64,000 nucleotides of DNA, taken from positions 124,001 to 188,000 of the forward strand of contig JAMFRP010000006.1 in the NCBI GenBank assembly GCA_026224775.1. Direction: 5' to 3'. This document shows positions 16,657 through 25,044 of this stretch, piece by piece. The position numbers and the translations under genes were made by a program. Source of the stretch: Bacteroidota bacterium (GTDB lineage: Bacteria; Bacteroidota; Bacteroidia; Sphingobacteriales; Sphingobacteriaceae). The notes below the pieces were generated by a model. That model did not search any database. It worked only from the letters and a program-made list of their open reading frames with translations, and was not told where the DNA came from. Numbering within the stretch: position 1 is the stretch's first letter; the number at the start of each line of letters is the position of its first letter.

Positions 16657-18099
16657 TTAGTATGTGATGGTGCCCATTGCTTTTTGCAGGTCGATCTTGT
16701 TAGATAGTACCGTAAATAAAGCGTTTAGATAACTGATTTCTGATGATATTAAATTGGATTCGGCTGTGATAACGTTCAAATATGCCACAATGCCTTGTTT
16801 ATATTGTAACTGAACAACGAAGTAAACCCGTTTGGCCAATGTTACATTTTTTTGCAAAAGCTCAAGGTTATACATATTTCCCTTATAATTAGCTAATGAC
16901 GACGTGTATTGAGAATAAATCTGAGATTTTAAGTCGACGGCATCCCAGTCTAATTGCCTTTCCTGTAATCTGGCTTTGCGTAGATTGTTTGTACGGTAAA
17001 AGCCTGTAAAAATTGGTATACTGACTGATAAACCAATCAATGATGTTGGATAAGAACTATTAAACAGCTCGGAAGCTTTGTTATTTTGAAAATCAAGATC
17101 GTAATTATAGAAGGCTGATACTGTAGGCAGGAATGATAACCGGTAATAATTAACCAACTGATTTTGTAGTGCCAGTTGTGTTTTTACTTGTTGAACTTCA
17201 ATGCGTTTTTCATAATCCAGTTGCTGAGTGGTATCAATATGAATATCCCGCATCATTTGCAACGTATCAAAATTCACATTAAATTGTTTCGCAGGCGGAT
17301 AGCCCATGTATTGCTTTAATACAGCATACTCAGGAACAACATTTTCATTTGCCTGTTTAAGTTGAGCTTTTGAGTTATTTAAAGATATTTCAGCCTCTTC
17401 ATAATCAGTTTCGTCAACAATACCACCAACATATTGATGATAAGAATCGCGCAAACTCCGGCCTAATCTGGCGGTGTCTTCTTTTAAAACATTAATTTGT
17501 TCCAGCGTAAGCAGCACATTATAAAACGATTTGCTTACTGTAGATACAATAAATATTTTAGTACTATCACTTACTTGTTGTGCTTGCTGTATGTAAAAAG
17601 GCGCGCTTTTGGCGGCATACAACAAACTTGGGTTAAAAATAGCCTGTGACACCTGTAATTCGGGTACGAATGTATTACCATAGGTGGTACGCGTGCTTGT
17701 TGCAGATGATCCTGTTGATGTACCAGCTGTTGGTACAGTAGAGCCATTGCTGCTTTGTTGTATATAATGTACCAGATCACCATTGGCGCTAACCTGTGGC
17801 AGCCATCCTGATAAATTTATCGAGTTTGTTGCATGCGCAATATCAACACCTATCAATGCTTTGTTTATTGAAGGTTGATGTTCAAAGGCGTAGTTGATAC
17901 ATTGCCTAAGGGTGAGATAATCAACAGCCTTGTTGCTGGTGTCTCTGCCAATGGGTACAAATAATTTATTTGTATCGGGGGTTTGTGCAAAGCTATGGCT
18001 TACTACAATTGAAAGACAGGCAATTAACAAAACCCTGCGGGTTAGGGTACCTGGAAAATCATTGATTAATTTAGCTAAGCAGGATAGTTTGTATTTCAT
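16657..18099 (-). CDS. TolC family outer-membrane efflux channel
   Basis: 480 residues; first gene of the operon, followed after 20 bases by the adaptor. A long N-terminal stretch leads to a signal sequence (RRVLLIACLSIVVSHSFAQ), and two TolC/OEP repeats follow, each with a beta-strand segment and a long heptad-rich helical pair. The mature N-terminus has the YLTLRQCINYAFEHQPSINKA segment that opens OEP domains. It would form the trimeric outer-membrane exit duct. Confidence 0.92.
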   Translation of the reverse strand: MKYKLSCLAKLINDFPGTLTRRVLLIACLSIVVSHSFAQTPDTNKLFVPIGRDTSNKAVDYLTLRQCINYAFEHQPSINKALIGVDIAHATNSINLSGWLPQVSANGDLVHYIQQSSNGSTVPTAGTSTGSSATSTRTTYGNTFVPELQVSQAIFNPSLLYAAKSAPFYIQQAQQVSDSTKIFIVSTVSKSFYNVLLTLEQINVLKEDTARLGRSLRDSYHQYVGGIVDETDYEEAEISLNNSKAQLKQANENVVPEYAVLKQYMGYPPAKQFNVNFDTLQMMRDIHIDTTQQLDYEKRIEVQQVKTQLALQNQLVNYYRLSFLPTVSAFYNYDLDFQNNKASELFNSSYPTSLIGLSVSIPIFTGFYRTNNLRKARLQERQLDWDAVDLKSQIYSQYTSSLANYKGNMYNLELLQKNVTLAKRVYFVVQLQYKQGIVAYLNVITAESNLISSEISYLNALFTVLSNKIDLQKAMGTITY

Positions 18100-18506
18100 A
18101 ATTTCATAGCGGTACTAATTGTGCTTTATATACACCCGTAAACCGTAACTGTTTGCAAAAATGATAAAATAGCTGATTATAATAAGTAACAATATTGTTA
18201 AGTGCTCAATAATAAACTATAGATATAAGATTGTTACTTAATAATATAAACAATATCCTTGTTCATATGATGTTATTGTTGTTATTTCTATTACCTATCT
18301 AACATTGAAACAAGCACTTATTTGGTTTTTCCTATTAAAAAATGCAGCTCAATAATCATTGAGATTTAATAGAAATATAATTTGCGGCATACCTGTTTTA
18401 TCCATCGTTTTATATCTCAAAACCTGAGGTTTTATAAAGAACCGGCATAGAAACAGCGAAATTGAAATATAACATATACCTTAGTATACTCTAATTGACT
18501 TTATAA
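18100..18506. other. Divergent intergenic region between efflux operon and histidine kinase
   Basis: About 400 bases without a plausible gene, very AT-rich. It must hold the promoters of the efflux operon (minus) and of the kinase (plus). No exact TTTG-N19-TAnnTTTG was found on either strand. The only clear structure is the repeat at 18183-18240. Confidence 0.6.
18183..18240. promoter_or_regulatory. Inverted repeat and palindrome upstream of efflux operon
   Basis: TAAGTAACAA (18183-18192) is repeated exactly inverted at 18231-18240, and the 14-bp palindrome TAACAATATTGTTA occupies 18187-18200. The three TTGTTA-like half sites are arranged like an operator for a dimeric repressor, about 85-140 bases before the channel gene. 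No regulator gene lies in this operon. Confidence 0.4.
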
Positions 18507-19727
18507 TTGTTTTATCAGGATCAACCCAATTCCACGCCCCTATCTTTAAATGAAAATGAGCGATTAGCAGCGCTTCGTTCATATAATATACTAGATACCG
18601 CTGCAGAAAAAGATTTTGATGATCTAACAACATTAGCTTCTTCGATTTGCCAAACACCAATAGCATTAATAAGTTTAGTTGACACAGGACGTCAATGGTT
18701 TAAATCACATATAGGTTTAGCAGCTTCTGAAACGCCCATAGAACAATCGTTTTGTGCACATGCCATCGTTTCTTATAATGAGATTATGATAGTTGATGAC
18801 GCGCGTAAAGATGAACGTTTTGCAGATAATCCATTAGTTACCGGTAACCCTAAAATAGTATTTTATGCTGGCGTGCCATTAATTAATGAAGATGGCTTTG
18901 CACTGGGAACACTTTGCGTTATTGATCAGAAGAAAAAACAGTTAAGCGCCGAACAAACTATTGCTTTAAAAGTGGTGGCTAAACAAGTGGTTGACAAATT
19001 AGAGTTAAGAAGAAAGATTACGGATTTGCAAATTGCTAACCAGGAGCTAAGAGACGCGAACGTGTTTATACAGAAGTTTGCTTCGACAGCGGCCCACGAT
19101 ATTAAAAACCCTTTAAGTAGCATATTGTTAACATCACAGGCATTAAAAATTCGCCTGCAAAAATTACAGGATGAAGGCTGTAGTCGCCTTATTGATCTCA
19201 ATATCACTTCAACAACACGTTTAATTAGCCTGCTTGATGAAATGTTGGATTACTCAAAAGATCCATCGTTGCTATTAGTTAAAAAATCTGAAATAGATTT
19301 AAAGCAAGCTATAAATAAAGTTGTCAGTATGATTAATATACCTGATAATCTTGAAATTATTTTACCGGATACTAATCCTAAATTAACACTTTCTATAGTT
19401 GCTTTTGAGCAGATATTTATCAATTTAATAAGTAATGCTATCAGGTATAATGATAAAAATCAAACCATAATAGCTATTCGTTTTGCAGAAGACGACGGGT
19501 ATTACAAATTTGAGGTAGAGGATAATGGAATTGGCATAGCAGAGGCTTATCACGAAAAGATATTCAGCAATAGCTTTACCTTAAAAATAACTGATCGTTA
19601 TAATAAAAAAGGTACAGGAATTGGATTGGCAACCGTAAAAGATCTTGTTACGGTCTTAAAAGGCAACATCTACGTAAAATCTACTCAGGGTATAGGCACT
19701 ACATTTTTTGTATCTATAAAAAAATAA
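18507..19727 (+). CDS. GAF-domain sensor histidine kinase
   Basis: 406 residues. Start is probably TTG at 18507: an in-frame stop lies directly before it and no ATG exists before the GAF domain. Residues 20-165 form a GAF domain of the type common in cytosolic kinases (NILDTAAEKDFDDL, QSFCAHAI, FYAGVPLI, LGTLCVIDQ). The HisKA dimerisation helix has the phospho-acceptor His at about 197 in AAHDIKNPLSS. The ATP-binding domain shows the N box NLISNAIRYND, G1 DNGIGI and G2 GTGIGLATVKDL. No membrane segments, so it senses an intracellular signal. No response regulator is adjacent; the nearest receiver and Hpt genes are about 3-4 kb downstream. Confidence 0.92.
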   Translation: MFYQDQPNSTPLSLNENERLAALRSYNILDTAAEKDFDDLTTLASSICQTPIALISLVDTGRQWFKSHIGLAASETPIEQSFCAHAIVSYNEIMIVDDARKDERFADNPLVTGNPKIVFYAGVPLINEDGFALGTLCVIDQKKKQLSAEQTIALKVVAKQVVDKLELRRKITDLQIANQELRDANVFIQKFASTAAHDIKNPLSSILLTSQALKIRLQKLQDEGCSRLIDLNITSTTRLISLLDEMLDYSKDPSLLLVKKSEIDLKQAINKVVSMINIPDNLEIILPDTNPKLTLSIVAFEQIFINLISNAIRYNDKNQTIIAIRFAEDDGYYKFEVEDNGIGIAEAYHEKIFSNSFTLKITDRYNKKGTGIGLATVKDLVTVLKGNIYVKSTQGIGTTFFVSIKK

Positions 19728-19734
19728 GATGCTC

Positions 19735-20036
19735 CTATTTCTCAGGCCTGCCATAAAGCTTACGCAGTTTATTCTTTGCTTTTTCGAGCGGGCTTTTTGC
19801 GATTTGGTTAAGTTTTTCCCAGCCCTGTTTTCATAAAAATCAAGCATTGACATAGCACTTTGAAACGGCGAAGCCTTACGTTTGTGGCTTTCATCGGCTG
19901 AATGTTTTAATGAGGTAGCTATTTTAGCAGGATCTTCCGATTTAAAAACATCTTTTTCCAAATCAAGTGCGGCACTATGCTCAGTTACATTAGCCGACCA
20001 TTTTTTGGTTTTCCCACTTTTTGTTTTCGTTGCCAT
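19735..20036 (-). pseudogene. DUF3175-like gene with a one-base frameshift
   Basis: The first 80 residues match the small DUF3175 family: KKWSANVTEHSAALDLE, FKSEDPAKIATSLKHSA, SPFQSAMSMLDFYENRAGKNL. After TKSQK the frame drifts into unrelated sequence that would run into the kinase gene. The expected C-terminus (SPLEKAKNKLRKLYGRPEK and a TAG stop at 19735) is present in the next frame. One extra A in the run of five (T5 at 19794-19798 on the plus strand) would restore a 100-residue protein that ends 7 bases from the kinase stop. This is either a recent inactivating deletion or a homopolymer sequencing error. The function of the family is unknown. Confidence 0.75.
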
Positions 20037-20055
20037 ATCAACACTTATTTTAATT

Positions 20056-20295
20056 TCACCTCTTAATACTGGTATCGCGCTTAATTAAACCCGATCCACC
20101 ATTGGCGCTGTAATCCATTGATTGGCTATCGCCGGTATATCTGATAATATTCGTGGTGTCACCCTTGGTTTTATCGGCAGGTACCTGATAAGAATTTTGC
20201 GCGGTATCCTGGCCACTTCCAACACCATGATCGCCGATACATCCGGTAAAAGCTGCTGTAGCCAATAGGGCAAGTACTATTTTTATGTTTTTCAT
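20056..20295 (-). CDS. Small predicted lipoprotein
   Basis: 79 residues from ATG 20295; a TTG seven codons upstream is less likely. The signal MKNIKIVLALLATAAFTGC has a lipobox (FTGC) with Cys at 19. The mature part is polar, rich in Gly, Asp, Ser and Thr, with no recognisable domain. It lies just upstream of the DUF3175-like gene on the same strand (gap 19 bases) and may be cotranscribed with it. Function unknown. Confidence 0.65.
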   Translation of the reverse strand: MKNIKIVLALLATAAFTGCIGDHGVGSGQDTAQNSYQVPADKTKGDTTNIIRYTGDSQSMDYSANGGSGLIKRDTSIKR

Positions 20296-20355
20296 GATTT
20301 TTATAATATATAACAACTATTTAGTTACACAGTTTTAGCTAATTAAATTCTATTA

Positions 20356-20388
20356 AACAACAGCGCCCGGCTAATACCAGGCGTTGTT
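20356..20388 (-). terminator. Probable terminator of the YXWGXW gene
   Basis: Arms beginning AACAAC pair with the complementary arm around a CTAATA loop, with a three-base bulge and one mismatch. It lies 28 bases past the stop at 20416. A short T-rich tract follows on the minus strand. Confidence 0.5.
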
Positions 20389-20415
20389 AAAAATGTAATT
20401 CTATTCTATTAACGG

Positions 20416-21468
20416 TTATCTACGATGACCGCCGCCGCCACCACCACCATGACCGCCGCCGCCTGCCGGACGACCTCCTCCCCCTCCTGCTGGGCGACCG
20501 CCACCGCCCATAGGACGAGCCTGCTGCCTTTGCTGTTGCATTTGTGGACGAGCCTGCTGTTGTGGGCGGGCTTGCTGTTGCCTTTGTTGAGGGCGAGCTT
20601 GCATACGTTGTTGCTGCGCCTGATGACGTACAGCTGTATTTGGTTGACTACGCTGAACTTGTGCATTCCTTTGCGGAGCAGCGGCACGATGCGAAGCTGT
20701 TCCGGCATTACGAGTTGCACCACCTCTATTAGTGGCATGCGTTGCAGCGGGAGCAGCGTGCCCCTGAGCGCCCAACCTGCTACCATTAGCCCTGTTCATA
20801 GATGCAACTGAAGGCCTGCCCTTATTTACTGAGGCACGTTGATTGCGGTTACCTCTGGCGCTGTTTTGAACAGCCACCTGATTACGTGTAGCCTGAATAT
20901 GATGACCACGTGCGGCTAAAGCATCCTGCCTTGTTGGCCTTGCATTTGAACCGCCTGGGCCGTTAAAGCTGTAACGATTATTATTACGTGCAAAATTGTT
21001 GTTAACGTAAGTATTACGAACCACACGCGAATTTACTCTCCACGCAGCAGTATTATACCTAAATCTGCCGCCAGACCACATGCCGCCATAAAACCCAATA
21101 CCGCCATAACCGAAGCCATAATTAATACCTCCATAATAGCCTACACTTAAGCCCCAATAACCTGCATGGAAACCATAATAACCACCCGCATAAGCCCAAT
21201 AAGGAGGGGTCCATAAATAACCTGGATCCGGCGGGGCTACCCAAACACCCGGAACCCAGTAATAGTCATTATTATTATTGTCCCAGGCCCAATAACCTGG
21301 AGTCCACAGATAGCCATCAACAGGGCATTCGGGTTGTACATAAACAGGTATAGCAGGGGGCGCTATACGAGCTGAAATTCCTATACCCACACTTACCTGG
21401 GCATAGGTACAGGGCGCTGCTATTGCAAGGCCTGTAATTAACAGTATACTTTTTATTATCGTTTTCAT
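20416..21468 (-). CDS. YXWGXW repeat protein, secreted, basic Gln/Arg/Gly-rich tail
   Basis: 350 residues. The signal peptide (1-23, ending CTYA) is followed by a compact aromatic region with repeats of the YXWGXW type (DGYLWTPGYWAWDNNNNDYY, PGYLWTPPYWAY). Then come glycine/tyrosine runs (YYGGINYGFGYGGIGFYGG) and a long low-complexity tail of Gln-Arg-Ala-Pro blocks that ends in Gly-Gly-His. The aromatic part is common in Bacteroidota and Proteobacteria envelope proteins of unknown role. The tail is strongly basic and could bind polyanions or the cell wall. Low-complexity sequence makes any closer prediction unsafe. Confidence 0.8.
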   Translation of the reverse strand: MKTIIKSILLITGLAIAAPCTYAQVSVGIGISARIAPPAIPVYVQPECPVDGYLWTPGYWAWDNNNNDYYWVPGVWVAPPDPGYLWTPPYWAYAGGYYGFHAGYWGLSVGYYGGINYGFGYGGIGFYGGMWSGGRFRYNTAAWRVNSRVVRNTYVNNNFARNNNRYSFNGPGGSNARPTRQDALAARGHHIQATRNQVAVQNSARGNRNQRASVNKGRPSVASMNRANGSRLGAQGHAAPAATHATNRGGATRNAGTASHRAAAPQRNAQVQRSQPNTAVRHQAQQQRMQARPQQRQQQARPQQQARPQMQQQRQQARPMGGGGRPAGGGGGRPAGGGGHGGGGGGGHRR

Positions 21469-21595
21469 TATAGTATGTTTTTTATATGAACACGATAATT
21501 ACGTAAAGGTTTAAGATACTGGTTTATTAATTATAATTTATATTAAAAGTTTATCTTTAACTTTTAAACCAGTATGATTTAATTGATCAATTATT

Positions 21596-21952
21596 ATGAA
21601 ATTTTTAGAAGTTATATCGGTTCCTGTTAGTAACCAGGAGGCATCAAAACAGTTTTATTTAACTATTGGATTTGAGGTAATTATTGAGGCGCCGATGGGT
21701 GATGGAAATACCTGGATACAATTAGGCATTCCGGGGCAGGCCACTTCCATTTCGCTGGTAACCTGGTTTACTCAAATGCAGCCCGGCGGATTAGCCGGTG
21801 TGGTAATAAAAACAGAGGATATTGAAAAAGACGTAGCCGAACTTAAGGCTAAAGGTGTAAATATTCAAGATATTGATCCAACACCATGGGGTAAATTCGC
21901 GACTTTTTATGATCCGGACGGTAACAGCTTTGTTTTACGCGAAGGCGAATAA
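21596..21952 (+). CDS. VOC superfamily (glyoxalase/dioxygenase fold) protein
   Basis: 118 residues, a single vicinal-oxygen-chelate module pair: FLEVISVPVSNQEASKQFY opens the first beta-alpha-beta-beta-beta unit, and WGKFATFYDPDGNSFVLRE closes the second. The latter is the usual C-terminal motif, whose Glu is a metal ligand in active members. Members include glyoxalase I-like enzymes, antibiotic-binding proteins and aromatic dioxygenases. Metal ligands are only partly evident, so the activity is open. Single gene. Confidence 0.85.
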   Translation: MKFLEVISVPVSNQEASKQFYLTIGFEVIIEAPMGDGNTWIQLGIPGQATSISLVTWFTQMQPGGLAGVVIKTEDIEKDVAELKAKGVNIQDIDPTPWGKFATFYDPDGNSFVLREGE

Positions 21953-22014
21953 TCCAGGTAAAATATCATCATTACAAGTACAAATAAGGAATTGTTTATT
22001 TAATACACCGCTTG

Positions 22015-22821
22015 ATGCGCCCCCTAAAAATCCCCTCATATATAAACAGTTATTTAAAACTCGACTATTTTTCAAAAGATGTGTTAGCGGGCATTAATAA
22101 GCTTTATCATAATTTATTAAAGGGCGAACCGGAAGTTTCAATAGTTATGCCCGCTTATAACGAGGAAACCAATATTGTGCAAACACTTGCATCCCTTTGC
22201 AATAATGTAACAGGCCGGTCTGTTGAGATAATTGTGGTGAATAATAACTCGAAGGATAAAACGGAAGAATTGGTTAAAGCCTGTGGTGTTACCTGCATAT
22301 TAGAAACTACGCAGGGCATCACCCCTGCCCGTAACACAGGATTAGCAAAAGCTACCGGTAAATATATTTTGAATGCCGACGCTGATACTATCTACCCAAA
22401 AGATTGGATAGAGGAAATGGTAAAACCTTTGGATAATGATGCTAACGCTATTACTTATGGCCGATTCTCGTTTATCCCTGTGGGCAGCACAGGCAGGGGT
22501 ACCTATTTTTTTTATGAATATCTCTCTGATCTAAGTAAATTATATAATAAACACTTTAAAACCGAGGCTGTAAATGTTTATGGTTTTAATTCGGGTTTCA
22601 GGCGTGAGCAGGGTTTGCAGGTTGATGGGTTTAACCATCCGCCGGGATCAAACGAAGACGGTTACCTGGCACTAAAATTAAACAATAAAGGGTTTGGAAA
22701 ACTTTACCAGGTAACCAACCCCAAGGCTATAGTTTGGACAACCGACAGGCGTATACAAATTGATGGCGGCCTAATAAAAGGAACAATAAAACGTATAAAA
22801 AGGATATTTAATATTACTTAA
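22015..22821 (+). CDS. Family 2 glycosyltransferase
   Basis: 268 residues from ATG 22015 (a TTG lies directly before it). The GT-A fold opens with VSIVMPAYNEETNI at about 41-54 and continues with EIIVVNNNSKDKTEE. The metal/nucleotide-binding DxD equivalent is NADADT (D122 and D124). The acceptor side shows GFNSGFRREQG and NEDGYLALKL (ED-like catalytic motif). GT2 enzymes transfer a sugar from a nucleotide donor to a lipid-linked or protein acceptor. It lies convergent with the Hpt gene, overlapping it by 8 bases, close to a sugar transferase, which suggests a role in surface glycan assembly. Confidence 0.88.
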   Translation: MRPLKIPSYINSYLKLDYFSKDVLAGINKLYHNLLKGEPEVSIVMPAYNEETNIVQTLASLCNNVTGRSVEIIVVNNNSKDKTEELVKACGVTCILETTQGITPARNTGLAKATGKYILNADADTIYPKDWIEEMVKPLDNDANAITYGRFSFIPVGSTGRGTYFFYEYLSDLSKLYNKHFKTEAVNVYGFNSGFRREQGLQVDGFNHPPGSNEDGYLALKLNNKGFGKLYQVTNPKAIVWTTDRRIQIDGGLIKGTIKRIKRIFNIT

Positions 22822-23167
22822 ACACAGCCGGGAATTCTTCTTTTAAACCCATTAACACATTACCCATCACATTATCAAGTTGATTTACCATCGCTTTAAG
22901 ATAGGATAGATCTGTACCACTGTTATGTTCTAATCCACGTATAACATCTGTTAAGGATGTTATACCAAAATGGCTTAATGAGGGTTTTATTTTGTGTGCC
23001 AACTGGCCAACTTCGGGCCAGTTATTGTTATCGGCTGCAACCTTAAGGGCTGTAATATCATTACTTACAGCATCCGTAAAAACAAGTAAAAGCTTTTCTA
23101 AAAATTCTGGATTATTATCACTTATAGCGTATATGGTAGTTAAATCGTAGGGTTTATTGGTGCTCAT
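22814..23167 (-). CDS. Hpt (histidine phosphotransfer) domain protein
   Basis: 117 residues, a single four-helix Hpt module. The phosphorylatable histidine is H58 in QLAHKIKPSLSHFG, which matches the family pattern HxxKxxxxxxG. Such proteins relay phosphate between receiver domains. The gene is convergent with and overlaps the glycosyltransferase 3' end by 8 bases, and is divergent (about 200 bases) from the response-regulator gene. The position points to a phosphorelay with that receiver. Confidence 0.85.
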   Translation of the reverse strand: MSTNKPYDLTTIYAISDNNPEFLEKLLLVFTDAVSNDITALKVAADNNNWPEVGQLAHKIKPSLSHFGITSLTDVIRGLEHNSGTDLSYLKAMVNQLDNVMGNVLMGLKEEFPAVFK

Positions 23168-23368
23168 TACTTTGTGTAGTTTCAGATAAATGTATAAACT
23201 TTTATCAAGCTAAAAAATATCATTTACAACATTTCTAATGGAACATTTTAACGCTACTTTACGTATGCAAATCATAATAAAAGCATTCTTATGCGCTGTA
23301 ACTTTGTTAATATTAAATAAAAATACAGCGTTTTTTACTTACATTAGCTACATCGTTTTAATTTATAT

Positions 23369-23767
23369 ATGAACCCAACTACAACTACTAAGCAAATCAA
23401 AATTCTTATTGTTGAGGATGATTTATATATGCAGCTTATTTTAAAAGAGTTTTTAAGCAATCAATATAAAACCGAAATATTTGTTAATGGTATGGATGCT
23501 TTAGCCTCTATACAAAACGGTAACATTCCAGATTTGATCATCTCAGATTTAAATACCTCTAAAATTACAGGTCTTGAATTACTTGCGCAATTGCAGGCGA
23601 GTGACTTTTTTAAATCGATACCGGTTATAATTGTTTCAGGCGAAGACAGTTCTGAAAAAAGAATATTATGTTTGAATAGCGGCGCTGATGATTATATAGT
23701 TAAACCATTTAACCCCGCCGAACTAGAAGCAAGAGTGAGAGTAGTTTTAAGAAGAGTTGGTAAATAG
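23369..23767 (+). CDS. Single-domain response regulator (CheY-like receiver)
   Basis: 132 residues, one receiver domain with no output domain. The acidic pocket is ILIVEDD (D17 and D18), the phospho-acceptor is D60 in DLIISDLN, and the conserved S90 and K112 (VIIVSGED, DYIVKPFNP) are intact. It should be phosphorylated and act by protein contact. It ends 13 bases before the sugar transferase, which itself carries an inactive receiver, so the two are cotranscribed and may interact. Confidence 0.93.
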   Translation: MNPTTTTKQIKILIVEDDLYMQLILKEFLSNQYKTEIFVNGMDALASIQNGNIPDLIISDLNTSKITGLELLAQLQASDFFKSIPVIIVSGEDSSEKRILCLNSGADDYIVKPFNPAELEARVRVVLRRVGK

Positions 23768-23780
23768 TCCCCTTAATACC

Positions 23781-24983
23781 ATGACGGATAGTGCTGTGAT
23801 TGCTAAAGGCGATCAAATAATTGCTTTATTGCGTGCCGATGAAGATTTGTACGCAACCCTTGCAAACGAGTGTGATTTTGGTGGCCGCCAGCTTATCAAT
23901 TTCAAAGATGATGAGGAGTTATTTTCGGAGTGGGAGCAAAAAAAGCACAACATAGTAGCTATAATTTCCAAGAGCGATATACTGGGTAGATATGGTGTAA
24001 ACCTGATTGAAAGCCTTAATAAGCGGCATTTTAATGAGGTGCCGGTACTGTTGATTGGCAAACACATAGACAAAAACCTGCGTAAGATTGCATTAGATGC
24101 AGGAATTACTGATTTCTTCGCAAGGCCTATCAAAGTTAAGAACATTGAAAACAGGGTTAATTTTTTAATTGACCATTGGGGTGAAATACATGTTAAATTA
24201 AAAAAGAACAACCAGGTAGTATATAAAAATCCATTTGGCAAACGCGCGTTTGATATATTTTTTTCCGGGATGGCACTGTTCTTTTTGTCGCCGATATTTT
24301 TGGTAGTTTATATCTGGATAAAATTAGAATCAAAGGGCCCTGCCTTTTATTACTCGTATAGGGTTGGCACAGGTTACCGGGTATTTAAATTTTACAAATT
24401 CAGATCGATGTATGTTAATGCGGATAAACGTTTAAAAGATCTTAAGCATTTAAACCAATACGACATAGAAGCAGGAACGGGAGAAAAAATAACAAATGAC
24501 AGTGGCTTTTTATGTAACGATTGTACCATTTACGGTAAATGCCAGTTCCCGTTATATGCAGATAAGATAAGATGGTGCGAAAAACAGTACCAGGACTCGA
24601 GAAAATTGATTCACGATTCTGCATTTTTTAAGATAAAGAATGATCCGAGGATCACCAAAATTGGCAATTTCATCAGAAATTCGAGTATTGATGAGCTACC
24701 GCAGCTTTGGAACGTATTTATTGGCAACATGAGCATTGTTGGCAACAGGCCCCTACCCTTATATGAAGCTGAAAAACTAACCACCGATAAATATGCCCTA
24801 CGCTTTGCTGCTCCCGCAGGAATAACAGGCCTATGGCAGGTTGAAAAACGCGGTAAGGGCGATATGAGTGAAGAAGAAAGGTTAATGCTCGATAACACTT
24901 ATGCTCAAAATCACAGCATGATTAACGACCTGAAGTTGATATTCAAAACCATCCCCGCCCTATTACAAAAAGAAAACGTTTAG
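23781..24983 (+). CDS. Bacterial sugar transferase fused to a degenerate receiver domain
   Basis: 400 residues from ATG 23781. Residues 12-130 look like a receiver fold, but the phospho-acceptor position is K64 (ISKSD against ISDLN in the neighbouring regulator) and the conserved Lys is Arg (ARPIKV), so it cannot be phosphorylated normally. From about 152 it is a polyisoprenyl-phosphate hexose-1-phosphate transferase of the WcaJ/EpsL type: one hydrophobic helix (about 158-180), KFYKFRSM, DELPQLWNVFIGNMSIVGNRP and GITGLWQV. The usual VGPRP is VGNRP here. An insertion of about 65 residues between KFRSM and the KNDPRIT segment carries C245, C248, C254 and C266. The enzyme would start glycan synthesis on the lipid carrier. 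Confidence 0.88.
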   Translation: MTDSAVIAKGDQIIALLRADEDLYATLANECDFGGRQLINFKDDEELFSEWEQKKHNIVAIISKSDILGRYGVNLIESLNKRHFNEVPVLLIGKHIDKNLRKIALDAGITDFFARPIKVKNIENRVNFLIDHWGEIHVKLKKNNQVVYKNPFGKRAFDIFFSGMALFFLSPIFLVVYIWIKLESKGPAFYYSYRVGTGYRVFKFYKFRSMYVNADKRLKDLKHLNQYDIEAGTGEKITNDSGFLCNDCTIYGKCQFPLYADKIRWCEKQYQDSRKLIHDSAFFKIKNDPRITKIGNFIRNSSIDELPQLWNVFIGNMSIVGNRPLPLYEAEKLTTDKYALRFAAPAGITGLWQVEKRGKGDMSEEERLMLDNTYAQNHSMINDLKLIFKTIPALLQKENV

Positions 24984-25044
24984 TTTAAACTAATTTTCTT
25001 TCTACATTATTTGTATTTGCTAATATTTTTAGCAATTTTGTTGT

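Noticed and set aside
19656-20036. A 126-residue protein running from the DUF3175-like start into the kinase gene
   Set aside because: The second half has no family likeness and overlaps the kinase antisense; the expected C-terminus is intact one frame away, so the extension is a frameshift product.
20409-20811. Several long open frames on both strands within the YXWGXW gene
   Set aside because: They come from the repetitive Gln/Arg/Gly codons of the tail; none has a plausible start, domain or separate promoter.
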